From NCBI RefSeq assembly GCF_026914185.1, contig NC_070561.1, positions 4,650,001 to 4,714,000 of the forward strand: a stretch of DNA of 64,000 nt, read 5' to 3'. The position numbers and the translations under genes are program-made. The notes beneath the pieces were generated by a model that was not told the DNA's origin, did no database searches, and worked only from the letters and a program-made list of their open reading frames with translations. Of this stretch, positions 1-11,548 are shown piece by piece; the first letter of the stretch is position 1, and every line of letters begins with the position of its first letter. Origin of the DNA: Puccinia triticina. Lineage: Eukaryota > Basidiomycota > Pucciniomycetes > Pucciniales > Pucciniaceae.

Positions 1-1435
1 CTGCATTGCCGCCACGTCCGCATCGCCCGATCATTTGAAAAATTGTCGCTGGATCGCCACGCCCAACATGAACAACCCTTCGGACCCGGGACCAATTCTG
101 ACCTAGGCCTAGTGCCATCGTACTTGAAATTACCGGAAACAGTCCCAACTCGAAATCTCGGATGACTTCTTCCTTGTCTAGATCGCCGGTACAAGCATGA
201 AACCGCCGAGCAAAGCTGCTCCTTGGATTCAAGTGCGCGGTGCTTTTACCTTGAGCATCGTTCAGGACGTTTAAAACTTTCAAGGTCTGGTGTCTAGTGG
301 AAGAATACACAATTGTTGGCGGTACTTCATCGTCTGGGATGGATTCTTTAAGACCGAAAAGCTGGAGGAGATCATCTGCAGAGCTGGGGGCATTTTTCAT
401 TGTAATGCGCCATATCGTGATTTCTGGCCGAGACAACTCACCCCGGACAAAAGTTATATTATCACGAGTTATTTTTAAGCTAACAAGGATTGAATCAATT
501 GCCTGGGGTCGGCAAGTGGCAGACATCAGCAGAATTGGTGCGCCAATTGCCATCAGTTTAGCTCCCATGTTCCCATAACCAGGCCGGAAAATTGATAGGT
601 CTTGAATCTTCCCATGCGAATTCAAGCCTTTTGCTTGCCCACTAGCAACCAAACCCCACATGTAGATCATGTGAGCCTCATCTACAACCGCTAGTACAAC
701 TCTTGAGAGAAATTGTTCATTCAAGAATCTTCGATGGAAAATATGGTTGTTCAAGAATACTTTGGGGCTCTGAGAAGATCCAACTGGGGGTAAGCTTAAA
801 GACTGAAAGAACATGTTTTCCACATCAAACTCACCAAGTATATGAAAGTATAGTCCCCTCTCAATATTTTTTTTTCTGTCTTGCCATTCAAGTTCATCTT
901 GGTGAGGTTCACCGCTGAAATGCCAACCTTGGCCTTTTCTTGAACCTACAATCATATAAATTAATTGTAAATGTTGGTCCATTCATTATAACCGTATAAG
1001 AAAGATGCTAACCTGGTTATCCCAAAGCGAGTCCAAAGGGTTGAGAACCAGGACTATTGGATTTTCGGTTTCATCATACAAGTTAAAATACATTTCAGCA
1101 ATTCGTGATTTACCAAATCCTGTGCCAGCAAGGGTAAAACAGTGTTTTTCTTGCGCCAATGCTACTACCGCTTCAATCTGAAGGGCCTTTGGTGGTTCAT
1201 TGAATCTCAAAGAAGAATTAGCTTTGATTGCAGCGTATAACTTGACTGGGTCTTTCTGTCGGAAGTCTTCGCCAATAAGAAGTTTGTTTTTATTCTTGGT
1301 CAATTTTTGAACGGTGCAAGCTTCAGGTGACTGCAGTAGACATGATGCGAATGCTGAATTGGTAGAAGGCTCTGAAACGGGTGTGTCTGACGGCGTTGCT
1401 TGGATTGGTTGGCTTGGAGGTGTGAGGCTAGACAT
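1..1435 (-). CDS. RecQ-like DEAH-box DNA helicase, 3' end beyond window
   Basis: ATP-dependent DNA helicase core of the RecQ type; rusts carry many such genes, often near mobile DNA. Predicted exons on the minus strand are 1435-1013, 945-835 and 769-1, with GT-AG introns 1012-946 and 834-770; all junctions keep the frame. Visible motifs in order: motif I region TGFGKSRIAEMYF, VLNPLDSLWDNQV, DEAH box VVDEAHMIYMWG, motif III LLMSATCRPQ, TIVYSSTR, and motif VI QMIGRCGRGG just before the window edge. The Walker A lysine is present. I chose the Met at 1435 because an upstream in-frame Met (1588) would put the N-terminus inside a palindromic repeat. The first 55 or so residues are Ser/Pro/Thr-rich. 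No stop interrupts the visible part. The C-terminus is not seen, so function is inferred only from motifs. Confidence 0.85.
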
Positions 1436-1481
1436 TTCCTGATGTTGTGATATCTTTCTGGATTCTCCATGGAATGGGCCG

Positions 1482-1552
1482 AACTTAACACAAGTCCCTC
1501 CCTGTGCTGGCGGGGCGCAAGCACCCTCCCGCTTGCGGGAGGGACTTGTGCC
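1482..1552. repeat. Short GC-rich palindromic element, copy 1
   Basis: Inverted halves starting CTTAACACAAGTCCCTCC and ending GCGGGAGGGACTTGTG. Same design as the copies at 2049, 2490, 13181, 53042 and 57690: a GC-rich stem closing on a (T)TAAG-type edge. It abuts the helicase 5' end. Confidence 0.7.
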
Positions 1553-2047
1553 TAATGTCCGATATTTGGCCTGAGGCTGCCCAGCCAAACATCTAAAAAT
1601 TCCTTATATCCCCCATATCACCGTATACTCATTGGATTTCTTCACAGCCTCTGGCATCATTAGAATCAGATTTTCTTTCTACATATTCTGGTGTGTTTAA
1701 CACAACACCTACCCCCATCCCTTGAAAAAAAAATTGCTGTAAAAGCATGGCTTGCAAGGCCTTGCAAGGCTGAAACCGTGAGAAAGTGTCTGTACTTGAC
1801 CTGCAAATGGCCCGGCGGGTCTGTCACATTGCTCAGAAAATGCCCTTACAAGAATGGCTGCTGAGCGGTCAGTTCTTGATGAATTTACTTGAAAAAACAT
1901 GTACAAGACAGCTGAGATCAAGGGCTAGACATGGCCAACTGGGATTTGGATTATGAGGTGATACCAAGTTGTAGGAGAGTTGTAAACACAAAATCACACA
2001 TTTTCATTGAAAAAACCCGTCAGCCTCAGGCCAAATATGGGACATTA
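1553..2047. repeat. Inverted repeat pair, about 27 bp, bounding 440 bp
   Basis: Positions 1553-1579 and 2020-2047 are near-perfect reverse complements (left half contains ATATTTGGCCTGAGGCTG). Each arm is directly followed on its outer side by a copy of the short GC palindrome, so palindrome and inverted repeat together may be the end of a small non-autonomous element. The 440 bp between the arms hold no supported gene. Confidence 0.55.
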
Positions 2048-2048
2048 G

Positions 2049-2104
2049 TCTTAAGCCTCTCCTTCGGAGACGCTTCGCGCCTCCTCGGAGAGGCTTAGTT
2101 AAGC
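2049..2104. repeat. Short GC-rich palindromic element, copy 2
   Basis: Stem TTAAGCCTCTCC ... GGAGAGGCTTAGTTAAG with a GC-rich, self-complementary middle. From here to 2489 I see no gene. Confidence 0.7.
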
Positions 2105-2489
2105 TCGGGAATGGGCACTCGTCGCTTGGATTCTCCTTCCGTAGTTATCTATCCGTAGCACTCTCATCATTTCTCACGGCCTATTGTCAGTAATCTCGAG
2201 AGAGATCGACCCACATACAACTGTCAGTGAGGTCGTGAGATTATGGAAATTCAAGTTGTTAAGATCGGTCGCGGTGCTTCTTTGCCTTTGAAGCACCTGT
2301 ACAAGCAGGGTTGAGGAGCAAGAGGGGTAAACAAAACACAAAGACGTAGCCATGCATCTTGGCTATTATTTGGTGTAACACACTATGAAGAAAAATGATG
2401 GAGAGAGGTACAAAAACTGATGTAACTTTTTTTCTACTTGCATGCGGCTCGAAATATTTTCCTGCCACGCCAACATTCACCGCTTAGGT

Positions 2490-2660
2490 GTAAGTCCCTC
2501 CTGCGGAGGGCCCTTCGGGCCCCCCTCGGAGGACCTATGGACCCCCAATCCCTACACTGTAGAGGTGGGAGGAGGTATGCATGCGAGGGCAGCTCTATAC
2601 TGTCGCTTGCTGTGAATCCCGGATCCAATCCCGATCCCGGAATCCTTGATGTCCGCCTCG
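2490..2660 (-). repeat. Dispersed repeat family B, copy 1, with GC palindrome at one end
   Basis: About 170 bp that reappear inverted at 5890-6070. Shared landmarks include GACCCCCAATCCCTACACTG, CTCTATACTG and ATCCCGATCCCGGAATCC. The first 47 bp (2490-2536) are another short palindrome (CCTCCTGCGGAGGGCCC). Two copies in opposite orientation suggest a MITE; I could not define the ends. Confidence 0.65.
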
Positions 2661-2770
2661 CCCAGGCGAGCGCCCTCAGATTTTGGGTTCTCTACACCGG
2701 TAACACTCCAAATATAACATATGTAGATACACCTATGTGAATAAACAAATATGTACATACCCGCAGCTCG

Positions 2771-2807
2771 TACTGTCGGATTACACGTAATCCGTAATCC
2801 GACAGTA
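2771..2807. repeat. 37-bp perfect-arm hairpin
   Basis: TACTGTCGGATTAC and GTAATCCGACAGTA are exact 14-bp reverse complements separated by a short loop. It lies in gene-free DNA. Confidence 0.7.
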
Positions 2808-4019
2808 GGAAAATCCGACTGAACGACCCTGCTTCTCCCTCCACATTGTGCCTGGGTCGGTCGCGTTGGTGCGCGTCCCGACATTGAAACCGGTTCCCTC
2901 ATCCCATTCGGAAGCTTGGGTCTGCACAGCGGGGACTAAAATTAAAGCACTTCGTGCTTGCTAACACCCAAAAACAGACCAAGGTGGTTCCTGGAAGGTG
3001 ACCGGACCGCTAGGCGAGGTCAACTAGGTCCAAGCACGCGCGAGCAGATGGAGCCAGGCAATATCGCGGGCAAAGCAGTGCTGGTTGGGCCCGGGACGCC
3101 CGAGAGACATGCAGCAGTCTTGAGACGACTCGGGTTGACTACAACCTGACTCTCCCCCGGGCCCCTACTTCCCCCAAGTCAGAAGCTTCCCCACTCTTGT
3201 CAGCTTCTTCCCTCCTCATCGCGCTATTGCCATTTCCCATTTTCATCGACGCGCACTGCCTTCTTTTGCGGACCTCTCACCCACCTTTTAGAGCCGCATA
3301 GGCGCGCAACATAGGAGGCGCTAGTGGTAGGGAGAGCTGCATAGGTGCACAAAATAGGAGGCGCTAGCGGTAGTGTAGGTGTAGCACTACCCCCTGTATC
3401 TTTGCTGCTTTATCAGCGGCCCCTTGTTTCATCTCTGCCCCAGGAGGAGAGTCTTCATCAGTCACCAAGAGGCTTGTCAGGGAATCTCTAAAGTGACCGT
3501 ACTCTGAATGACAAGATACTGAGTATTGAATGGACTAGCGCTGGCGAAGCGCGGAATATCTAAACAGTAGACCAAAGTCTTTCTCTACTCAACCGTCAAT
3601 GCGGGAGGAGTAGCCACATGTCTTGGGTAAGAGGGGCCTAGCAGGGATCTATAAGATCCTTACGCCGGAGAGAGGAGAGAGGAAAAAAGGAATCTGGACG
3701 GGCTTACCAATACCTGGTCGGTGGCTCAAAAGGACCCAAAAGATGATTGAGGCAAGGGAGCCGAGTAGGCAAGCGCGACAGGATAGAGAGGTGTTGGTTT
3801 ATTGAGGATACAAAGAAAGGAAGTAAAAGGTGTTGAGTTTTGATGGAAAGGCCTCAATTGTTGTTGAACAACAATGTAGACAGGCTTTGTACCAAAAACA
3901 ACTCTGCGGGAAAAATCTCTCCAAGAGAAAACCCCCTAATATATGGGAGAAGTGAGTGTTGGATCTTTGCCTCAAATTCTCCCATCTTTTTGCCTGCTGT
4001 TAAGCAGGCATAAAATTTA
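2808..4019. other. No gene; short direct duplication
   Basis: About 1.2 kb without a supportable coding region. A roughly 50-bp direct duplication (units sharing CATAGG, AAAATAGGAGGCGCTAG-like sequence and GGTAG) lies at about 3288-3400. The rest looks like decayed repeat, but I cannot name a family. Confidence 0.4.
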
Positions 4020-5860
4020 ACTGCAAAATAAACACAGAGACCCTGCCGGGTAAGTTGTGGCAGTGGTCTCTACTCCATGGCTTACTTGAGATATCACCAG
4101 TGGTATCATTTCTCTGCCACATGTACATCGCGCAGAGACAGCAAAGAACCTGACCAGCTTGTGAAAATTGGTATATCTAGAAAGATAGATGTGCGGAGCA
4201 GCACAAGGCTGCCAATGATTGCCACAATGCGAGCATGTGGAAGGGATGCAATGAGATGGGTTTGTTTGTATGCTGCTGTTGACATGATTCTGTGTTTTAA
4301 TTTTGCAACATCCACAACTTGGGCAAAGGATGTGGCCTGCCAATGTCCATACTGAAGTGTCTGCTACTATCTGATCTGGATCCAAATATCCAATTGGAAG
4401 TCCTATACAATATTGGCTGTACAATGGGAAAATTCTTTGAATCTTGGAAACTGTTGACTGAGCATCTTCCCAGGATGAAGTTTGCCACAGCAGTCTTTCA
4501 TTTGTATGTTCATGACTGGCCCTGTCAACTCAAGTTTAATCCCCGGTACCATGAAGGATAGGGCCTAATCAATGGTGAGAGAATGGAGCATCTTTGTGTT
4601 AAGAATCAAACTGAAGGCAAACACAACATAGAAGAGCACGACAAAAAGATGAGATGATATAATGATGAGGAAGAAAGAGCAGAGACTGAAGAAAGAGTCG
4701 AGTGAGGAAGTCTTGAGGCTTTGAAGAATTTGAAGACTGATTGGAAATGTTGTCTTCTGGAGGAACGGATAGTCAGGAAGCTTGAAGATGTTTTGAGACT
4801 ATCAATGATATTGTCAAGAGATGAGTCAAGCGTGTTCCCCGGAGGAAAGAGAGAATGCGTGAGAGATGTCAAGTATTTAAGAGAGTCAAAGTTTGTTGGA
4901 TTTGGTGATGAGAAATCTTCCGGTCAAGTTTGATGAGGAAGGACTTGAGTTGGAAACAAGGATGAGCAAGACAGATTTGAATGTTTTTGACCAGGATTGT
5001 GAGATGAGCCAAGGAAAATTTGAGAGTCTAGAGGAAAACCAGGAGACAAAGCGTGTCCAGTGATATTTGCATGACATGTTTTGTTTCAAGTGACAGGAGC
5101 TCAAGTCGAGGGACGGACTTGACTCTCAACACTTTGGTCCTACAACTCTTGCCTTGTGGTTCCGCTGCAACAAGCAACACTTAATCATTGACTTGTGGCA
5201 CTCAATCATCAAAATGTATTCCACAATTTTATTGGAATAGAAAAACTGTGTGTGTATTTTATTACCCTTCAAATCAATTATATTGTACACAGAATTCATG
5301 CTGTGTTGGTGTTAGACCGTTCAAAAGAGGAGCTTACTCAATTGAATATTAAGTTGCAAATGACTGTCTTGTGGGGGATGGCTCATAGAGATCAGCTAAA
5401 ATCCTGTATCAATGAATGTGTTCAAGGTAAATTTCCTTCTCATTTGTTACATGATCTTAATTGAATTGACCAACACAATCATAATCTCAGGACCCTTAAG
5501 TACCAAGTTGAAAGATGCTATGAACAATGTGTTGGGCAAAGATGGTCACAGCGCCATGACTTTGCTAAGTGGCAAGCGTTTACTAAGGGACAAGCTGGAA
5601 GTGGATCAAAATCAGCACAAAGCCCTACTTATCAGATGGGCCGGAACCATAAACAGCATGCTAGCCAAGTGATTAGTGAGGCGCAAATTGCTACCGGACA
5701 TGTGGTTTGTCCTGATTGAATTCCTTGAGTCAAATATCTATAACAAGCACATCTCATCAGATCTTGATCTGATCTTGGAAGAAGAAGTACTCAATGATCA
5801 AGACTCAGATGGTGAATCAGGTGCATTGGAAGATTCAACTGAAACACACATGATTGAAAT
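4020..5860 (+). pseudogene. KDZ-family transposase relic
   Basis: Degenerate plus-strand reading frames resemble the KDZ (Kyakuja-Dileera-Zisupton) transposases common in basidiomycetes. Best evidence at about 4340-4600: VLYNIGCTMGKF, then FHLYVHDWPCQLKFNPRYHE, then GLINGERMEH, which match the family's conserved stretch YDIGC ... H.Y.H.W.CQ..YNPR ... GL.DGE. Upstream (about 4270-4310) VDMILCFNFATST recalls the CRHDMxLxxxN segment. A TAG replaces the expected Trp codon after NPRYHEG, and several further stops and frame breaks follow to about 5830, where a family-B repeat interrupts it. No element ends were found. It cannot encode an active protein. Confidence 0.6.
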
Positions 5861-5889
5861 GGTCGGCTACCACCCCCACACCCGCGACG

Positions 5890-6070
5890 CGGAGATACAG
5901 CATATATTTACATAATACATACAAGGATTCCGGGATCGGGATTGGATCCGGGATTCTAGAGCAAATGGCCGTAAGCTCCAGTATAGAGCTGCCCTCGCAT
6001 GCACAACCCAATCCCACCTCTACAGTGCAGGGATTGGGGGTCCATAGGTCCCTCGGAGGGACTTTGATAA
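5890..6070 (+). repeat. Dispersed repeat family B, copy 2
   Basis: Reverse complement of the 2490-2660 copy: GGATTCCGGGATCGGGATTG near the start, CAGGGATTGGGGGTCCATAG near the end, then a partial GC palindrome (TCCCTCGGAGGGACTT). It sits inside the decayed KDZ region. Confidence 0.65.
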
Positions 6071-6266
6071 GTTCGGCTGACCCTTGTTTTTCTCATTTGC
6101 TCAGAAAAAGACACATGGATTTCAGATCTTTAGTGGAAGACAAATTTTGGATGATTTCAATAGATATGAATAAACCAATCACTACAGCTACACGTTTCAG
6201 TATCAACAGCCCTTGTAAGAAAGAGGAACAGAAAAACAGCTTGAGATGTTCCGTATTAAAGAAGGA

Positions 6267-7228
6267 TCATTGTGGGCTAGAGAGGATCATAAAGGCTTGT
6301 TTGTCGTCGATTTTGGCGGCCCCCTTGGCAGAAGCTTCCTTTTCCTGGTAACGAGATAAATATTTGAAGAAATCAACCATACGTTTGAAATAAATATCAA
6401 ATCATATTGAATTATGAGGCTTACATCTGCTGATTTGCTGCAGGCCTGTAGCATGTTGTGAACACCCGCTTCAAGTTGCTTGACCGTGCTATGGAAAAAT
6501 ATCGAGATGAGGCTGGATTATATTTTCAAATAGCGAACCTTAGAAATAAACTCACATCGAGCCTGGAGCGACTTTTTCAGTGCCGTGGACAAGGGATAAC
6601 TGGATGGTTCGAAAGGAAAATGGTTACTATCCGCCTGGAGTCCAAAAGTGAAGGAAATTCGAAACAAAAAGAAATCGGGGCAAACCTGACAGTTGCCGTG
6701 AGTGGCGGTCGAAACCTTCTTCTCGGCCAATTGTTGGGCAGCCCTATTTTCGAAAACATGAGGATGTTCAGAGCTCAGGATTGATTGAATCACAGGTTCT
6801 AATGAAAAAGTAACATACGCCAAACAGTTCTTAACAGAGAAAGTCTGAGGAGCTTTGCCGTGGGTAGCACAAGCAACGGACTCGGTGTCCGATCGGCGGC
6901 TGAGCTGTTCGACATCCTCAAGAGCGATGGCACGTCGGCTAACGCTTTGGGCCCCCTCAGTCGCCTTGACAAATAGGAGGGGGGAGTAGGCGAAACCTTG
7001 GTATCCGTATAAGTAGTTGAGGTTGTACATCCCGGCCCAGCCGCGGTACAGAGGACTATAGCCGCCCCAGAGGCCAAAGCCGGTGCCGAAGCATGACGAG
7101 AGTCCGTATCTGTTTCCGAAGAACCATTTCTCCTCTACGCCCTCCGACTTGGGGCTAGCTGCATCGTCGGCACGAGAGACGGCGACGAGGACACAAAGCA
7201 GAGTGAACAAGTGGCTGAATGAGACCAT
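6267..7228 (-). CDS. Small secreted protein, candidate rust effector, 5 exons
   Basis: Predicted exons 7228-6819, 6743-6686, 6599-6556, 6488-6425 and 6344-6267, with GT-AG introns of 75, 86, 67 and 80 nt. The joined length is 654 nt, exactly 218 codons (217 aa). The N-terminus MVSFSHLFTLLCVLVAVSRA is a good signal peptide. Residues 30-90 are rich in Gly, Tyr, Trp and Phe; the C-terminal half has spaced cysteines (SVKNCLA, HGNCQ, LQACSKS) and an ITVKQLEAG segment, a layout I associate with rust secreted proteins having a short conserved cysteine domain. There is no transmembrane segment after the signal. Exon joins were chosen because only these keep the frame through the final TGA. It would be exported, possibly to the haustorial interface, but that role is inference. 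Confidence 0.7.
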
Positions 7229-7373
7229 TGTGCGGTTTGGATGATTCGAACGCGTTGGGGAGAGCTAGGGATACTGTACTGTTTTGAGCAGGGTGTGGAA
7301 GGTGATGCCGGTGGATCTGCTGAGATGGGATGAGTGGATGGATGATGGAGCAAGACTGAGCGTGAACGAGGGC

Positions 7374-7380
7374 CTATTTA
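7374..7380 (-). promoter_or_regulatory. Possible TATA-like box of the secreted-protein gene
   Basis: Reads TAAATAGG on the minus strand about 146 bp upstream of the ATG at 7228. Position and composition are compatible with a TATA element; there is no further evidence. Confidence 0.25.
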
Positions 7381-7381
7381 T

Positions 7382-8243
7382 CTTACGGGGCCAGCCGTCT
7401 CGCCGTTCTTGGAGTTGTCCATGTGCCCTGCACTTCAGTCATCTGCAGCGAGATCCACTGAGGATCGGTGCTTGTTTGCAGTGCACGTAACCAACACAAC
7501 AATGGAAGGTTATCTACATCGATCAACAATTGAATGGATCTGGGTCCCATCCATGGATGGTTGCTTTGCGCATCTCCATCTTCTATTTTATCACAAAACA
7601 TTTCTCACCAGCGACAGGGATTCCGTCATTGGTCCGTTGCTGCGGCGTAGGGTAGAACGAGCGTAACAAAGCCCGCGGCACCGCCAAGCCGTAGGTGCAA
7701 GTGGGGCTTATGCCCGAGTCTCAAGCAGCCCAAATCTCCCTGAAAGCTTCAGCTTTCTGGCTCAGCCTTGCTTCTTGCCCAAGACAAATCTGCCGCCTAT
7801 ATGCTGCCCGAAACACACTGAGTCACACGGCAGCTCTACCAAGCTCAGCAAGAGCATTTCCCTCCAGCAGAAGCATCCAGAGGGAAACTTCATAGTATCG
7901 CATAGTTATCATGAACACTGGGCCCTCCTAGACGCGCCAAGACCCCTCTCATCATCCACACTTGTGTCGTCACACCCGGTCTTCCTTATAGATCGGCGAC
8001 CTCACATGGGCCGTCAGCCCCTATCGGTGAGACTCGGCTAACTGGGCTAGATTTGTGTGCGCAGGTCGAGTAGCTGGTTGCTTAAATAATACTTCTTCCG
8101 TTTCTGAGCGATCCGGACCCGGTATGCCGATCACTGGCCCTTGCAGAACGGGATCACAATCGTCAACTCGTGGTGGTCATCGTGCTCCCTGCAGCTTCGA
8201 AAATTCGGGAGAGCAAATACCATCCTCACCAATCTGTTTACCT
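7382..8243. other. Intergenic, no gene seen
   Basis: No ORF with family features and no clear repeat in about 860 bp. It probably includes the upstream region of the secreted-protein gene. Confidence 0.4.
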
Positions 8244-8338
8244 CAGCTTCCGGTGCGAAATTGGCAGCCATAATCTGCCATAATCCTTTCTTCATTATGG
8301 AGTTATGGCTGCCAGTTTCACACCAAACAGCTGAGGTC
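8244..8338. repeat. Fold-back element of about 95 bp
   Basis: Arms ACCTCAGCT...TTGGCAGCCATAA and TTATGGCTGCCAG...AGCTGAGGT are reverse complements with a few mismatches around a roughly 28-nt centre. The centre itself contains CCATAATCC/ATTATGG partial symmetry. Confidence 0.65.
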
Positions 8339-8582
8339 AATATGAAATGCCAATGAGGAACGGTGAGCTACGGGACCAAATAGTCATGTACAACTCAGAA
8401 GCCGACATGTTCATGAGAAGGTTGCTAGATAGACTGTCCTAACCCAAATAGAGGACTAATAGAGCCTGAAAATGTGAATATGTATTTCGAGAGAATGAAC
8501 AACAAGAATGAATGAGAAAATACAACAAGTGATGAAACATAGGCTATATATATACATGCTATTATGTAGTATGTATGTAATA

Positions 8583-10143
8583 GGGGGGTTCATGATTGGA
8601 TTTCACCAGCAACTTTTTATCACCTCACCAGTAGAGATGCGCACGCTGTGCAATTAACTTTTTAGCTGGACACCAGCAGGATTTTATGCCGGCTGAGCAA
8701 AGGAAACGTACTGGTACCCATCACACCATGAACCTGGGCAGGTCAAGACCGGCCATCAATCTCACACACCTCAACCTATGAAAGGCCAATCATGGGGTCA
8801 ACAAACACCCATACATGCACCCCGCTCAATGACCAACCTGGTCTTTGGGTGGATACATACTCCACTCAATGACTTTGGGTCATTGAATGGATCACCACTA
8901 CCCGGTCATCGAGTGGGGTGTGTATCCACTCGATGGCCGGACCGGTTCATTGGTGTGGATCCACTCAATGGCCAGACCGGCTCATTGGTGTGTATCCACT
9001 CAATGGCCGGACCGGGTCATTGAGTGGATACACACTCCACTTGATGACCGGCTTGGTCATTGAGTGCACACACCCCACTTACTCCACTCAATGACCCGGT
9101 CCGGCCATCAAGTGGATACACACCGATGAGCCAGTCCGGCCATTGAGTGGATCCACACCAATGACCCGGTCCGGCCATTGAGTGGATACACACCCCACTC
9201 AATGACCAACTCGGTCATCAAGTGGATAACTACTCCACTCAATGACCCGGTCCGGTCATTGAGTGGATACACAGCCCACTTGATGACCCGGTCCGGTCAT
9301 CGAGTGGATACACACCCCACTCAATGACCAAGTCGGTCATCTGGATAACTACTCCACTCGATGACCTGGTCCAGCTATCAAGTGGATACACACTCCACTC
9401 GATGGCCGGACCAGGAAATTGAGTCGAGTAGTTATCCACTTGATGGCCAATCTGGTAATCAGGTGGATATTCACTCCACTTGATGTCCCGTTTGGTTCAT
9501 TGAGTGGAGCGGGTAGCCCACTCAATGACCAACCCGGTCATTGGTGGAGTAGTTACCCACTCAATGACCAACTCAGTCATTGGTAGAGTAGTTATCCACT
9601 CAATGACCCGGTCTGGCCATTGAGTGGATTGTATGTGTCCACTTGATGACCTGGTCCAGCCATCGAGTCGGTATGGATGACCCAATTGGGTCATCGAGTG
9701 GAGTGTGTACTCACTTGATGACCCGGTCCGGTTATCAAGTGAAGTATGTAGTTATCCACTTGATGACCGGCTAGGTCATTGAGTGGAGTGTGTGCAGTCG
9801 ATGGCCAACCCGGGTCATCGAGTGGAGTGTGTATCCACTTGATTACCAGGTTAGGGGTGTGTGCGTGTGTCCGATCACCGGTGTTGGGGAAGAATTGACT
9901 GTGTACCCGACCCGATGACCCGTGTTGAACAAGGTTGACCAGCCATCAGATGGAGTTATGCATTCCAGGTGATGACTGGTATTGACCGGTCATTGGAAGG
10001 GGTGCCGTAAAATTTTGCTGGTCCCTGTTGGATGACCAGCAAAGTTTTACCATTTCTGGTGGTAATTTTATGCTCCAAATGTGCACCAGCAAGGAAGATT
10101 TTATGGGGTCACCAGGAGCCAAAAATCCAATTGTGAACCCCCC
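8583..10143. mobile_element. Non-autonomous inverted-repeat element with palindromic array
   Basis: The left end GGGGGGTTCATGATTGGATT and the right end, read inverted, GGGGGGTTCACAATTGGATT match. Both are flanked by TA (8581-8582 and 10144-10145), compatible with a TA target duplication. Alternatively the ends begin TAGGG, which would fit a hAT-like tip, but then no 8-bp duplication is visible. Subterminal parts contain repeated CACCAGCA/TGCTGGTG motifs. There is no coding region; most of the interior is the palindromic array. Superfamily uncertain. Confidence 0.6.
8800..9960. repeat. Palindromic minisatellite array 1, unit about 40 bp
   Basis: Repeated units of the form CCACTCAATGACCCGG followed by its complement CCGGTCATTGAGTGG, spaced by GATACACAC-like linkers. 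Units occur in both orientations and vary at CGA/CAA positions. Every unit is itself an imperfect palindrome, so the array could form serial hairpins. It shares the TGACCGG core with the arrays at 14400 and 31378. Confidence 0.85.
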
Positions 10144-10192
10144 TAATAGATCAGCGCTGTCTAGTTGAGGAAAACATGGGAAAGTACCATGT

Positions 10193-10410
10193 CTATGGTA
10201 AGTCATGAAAGTATGACTTACCATGACAGTGTGGGATGTAATGTAATGGTACATTACGTAACAGACTACAACAAGGACTTCCCGTCGGAATCTGCGGGTC
10301 TCCCAGAAGTGATCTGGACCTTAAAAAGCTATATTTCCCTGCAAAAATATAGACTATTTGGGTCTATATTGACATCTGCAAGAGTCCCAGATCGCACGGG
10401 AAGTCCTCCA
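10193..10410. repeat. Cluster of small hairpins
   Basis: TATGGTAAGTCATG ... TATGACTTACCAT at about 10195-10229 is a tight hairpin. GGACTTCCCGT (about 10275) and ACGGGAAGTCC (about 10396) are exact inverted 11-mers 110 bp apart. No coding content. Confidence 0.5.
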
Positions 10411-11548
10411 ATAAGTAATGCTGTTCTGATTCCACCGGCACCATGCTGTCTCCCAACCAACATGGTTGGAACAAACACCACCCTGCGACTTGTTGTCTTT
10501 TCTAGAATGCTTGGATTTTTTCCACAAATTCTGGTTTTGTTATGCACTTAACCTAAAATCACAGTTTGCACCAAACTTAGGGGAAATCTTGCATTCAAGG
10601 TTATTAAAGCACATGCACAAAAAAATCATCACCCAACTTTAAATGAAACTTTGATATTTACCCTTGCCTGGGATGACAACCCAGCCCTCTGTTGGCCCCT
10701 CCCTGGCCCCCATACTGGCAGAGGGCAGCGGCCAATGGTCATGAGCACTGGCTGATGTGGTAAGAAAGGCATTCCGGTTCAGAATATGAACTCAGTTTTT
10801 CTCTAACCCAACACGTAGACCACCTACTGGAGGATGTTGGCTCTGGGGGTGGATTTGGCCTTGGGCCTTATCTGACATCTGTCAAGATGCCGTATGCGGT
10901 GGGATATGAAAAATATGGCATTTCCCTTGGTCAATGAAACAAGAAATTTTGAGAAACCATCCAAGCTTTACGGAAAAGACAATATGTACCTCATTGGCGC
11001 AAAGTTGCAACCATCCCGCTTGGTCAGACTCGCAGGGCATTCCAACGCATTCTAAGTTGCTTTGGCCCTGGCCCTGTCCACCTGGATTCAAATGCAAAAC
11101 CCAGGCCAATCCACTCATTGGTTTGTGCAAGCCCCCAACAAGGTCCTTTGCAAAATGGCCTTCAAGCCAAGTTGGTGTGGGTTTGGGCTAGGGCAGTCCA
11201 TTCTTGCCATAGTAAACTGGAGGTATTACTTTGACACCAAAGGTTGGACCAACTGCTGGTCAGTTTTTGAGCAAGTTTTTGAGGCTCTCTTCACCCAAAG
11301 CCACAGCCAGAAAAACAGACATAAAAGACACACCTTGGGTAGGTATTTGTTGATTCTCCATCCTTCCATTCCCAATATAGCTTGCCTGCCTCACCCCTTC
11401 CATTCTCTCCGGATCCACAGATACTCCTATTGCCTAGAGACCAGCCCATCAAAATCCCAACCTTCCTTCACTATCAGAAAATAAGATCCAGCACCAGCAT
11501 TCCCAACCCCACCCACATATTTACTTCAAGCCCTGCAATATCGCAACT
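10411..11548. other. Intergenic, no gene seen
   Basis: About 1.1 kb without supportable ORFs. The last part precedes the Gly/Tyr-rich gene and would hold its promoter; a CATAAAAGA stretch near 11318 is the only TATA-like sequence I noticed. Confidence 0.4.

Noticed and set aside
4017..4424. Minus-strand frame with CxxC pairs resembling a zinc protein
   Set aside because: It is antisense to a recognisable KDZ transposase segment; the cysteines are coincidental.
8800..9960. CRISPR-like array
   Set aside because: Eukaryotic DNA; units are palindromes in both orientations with conserved rather than unique spacers.
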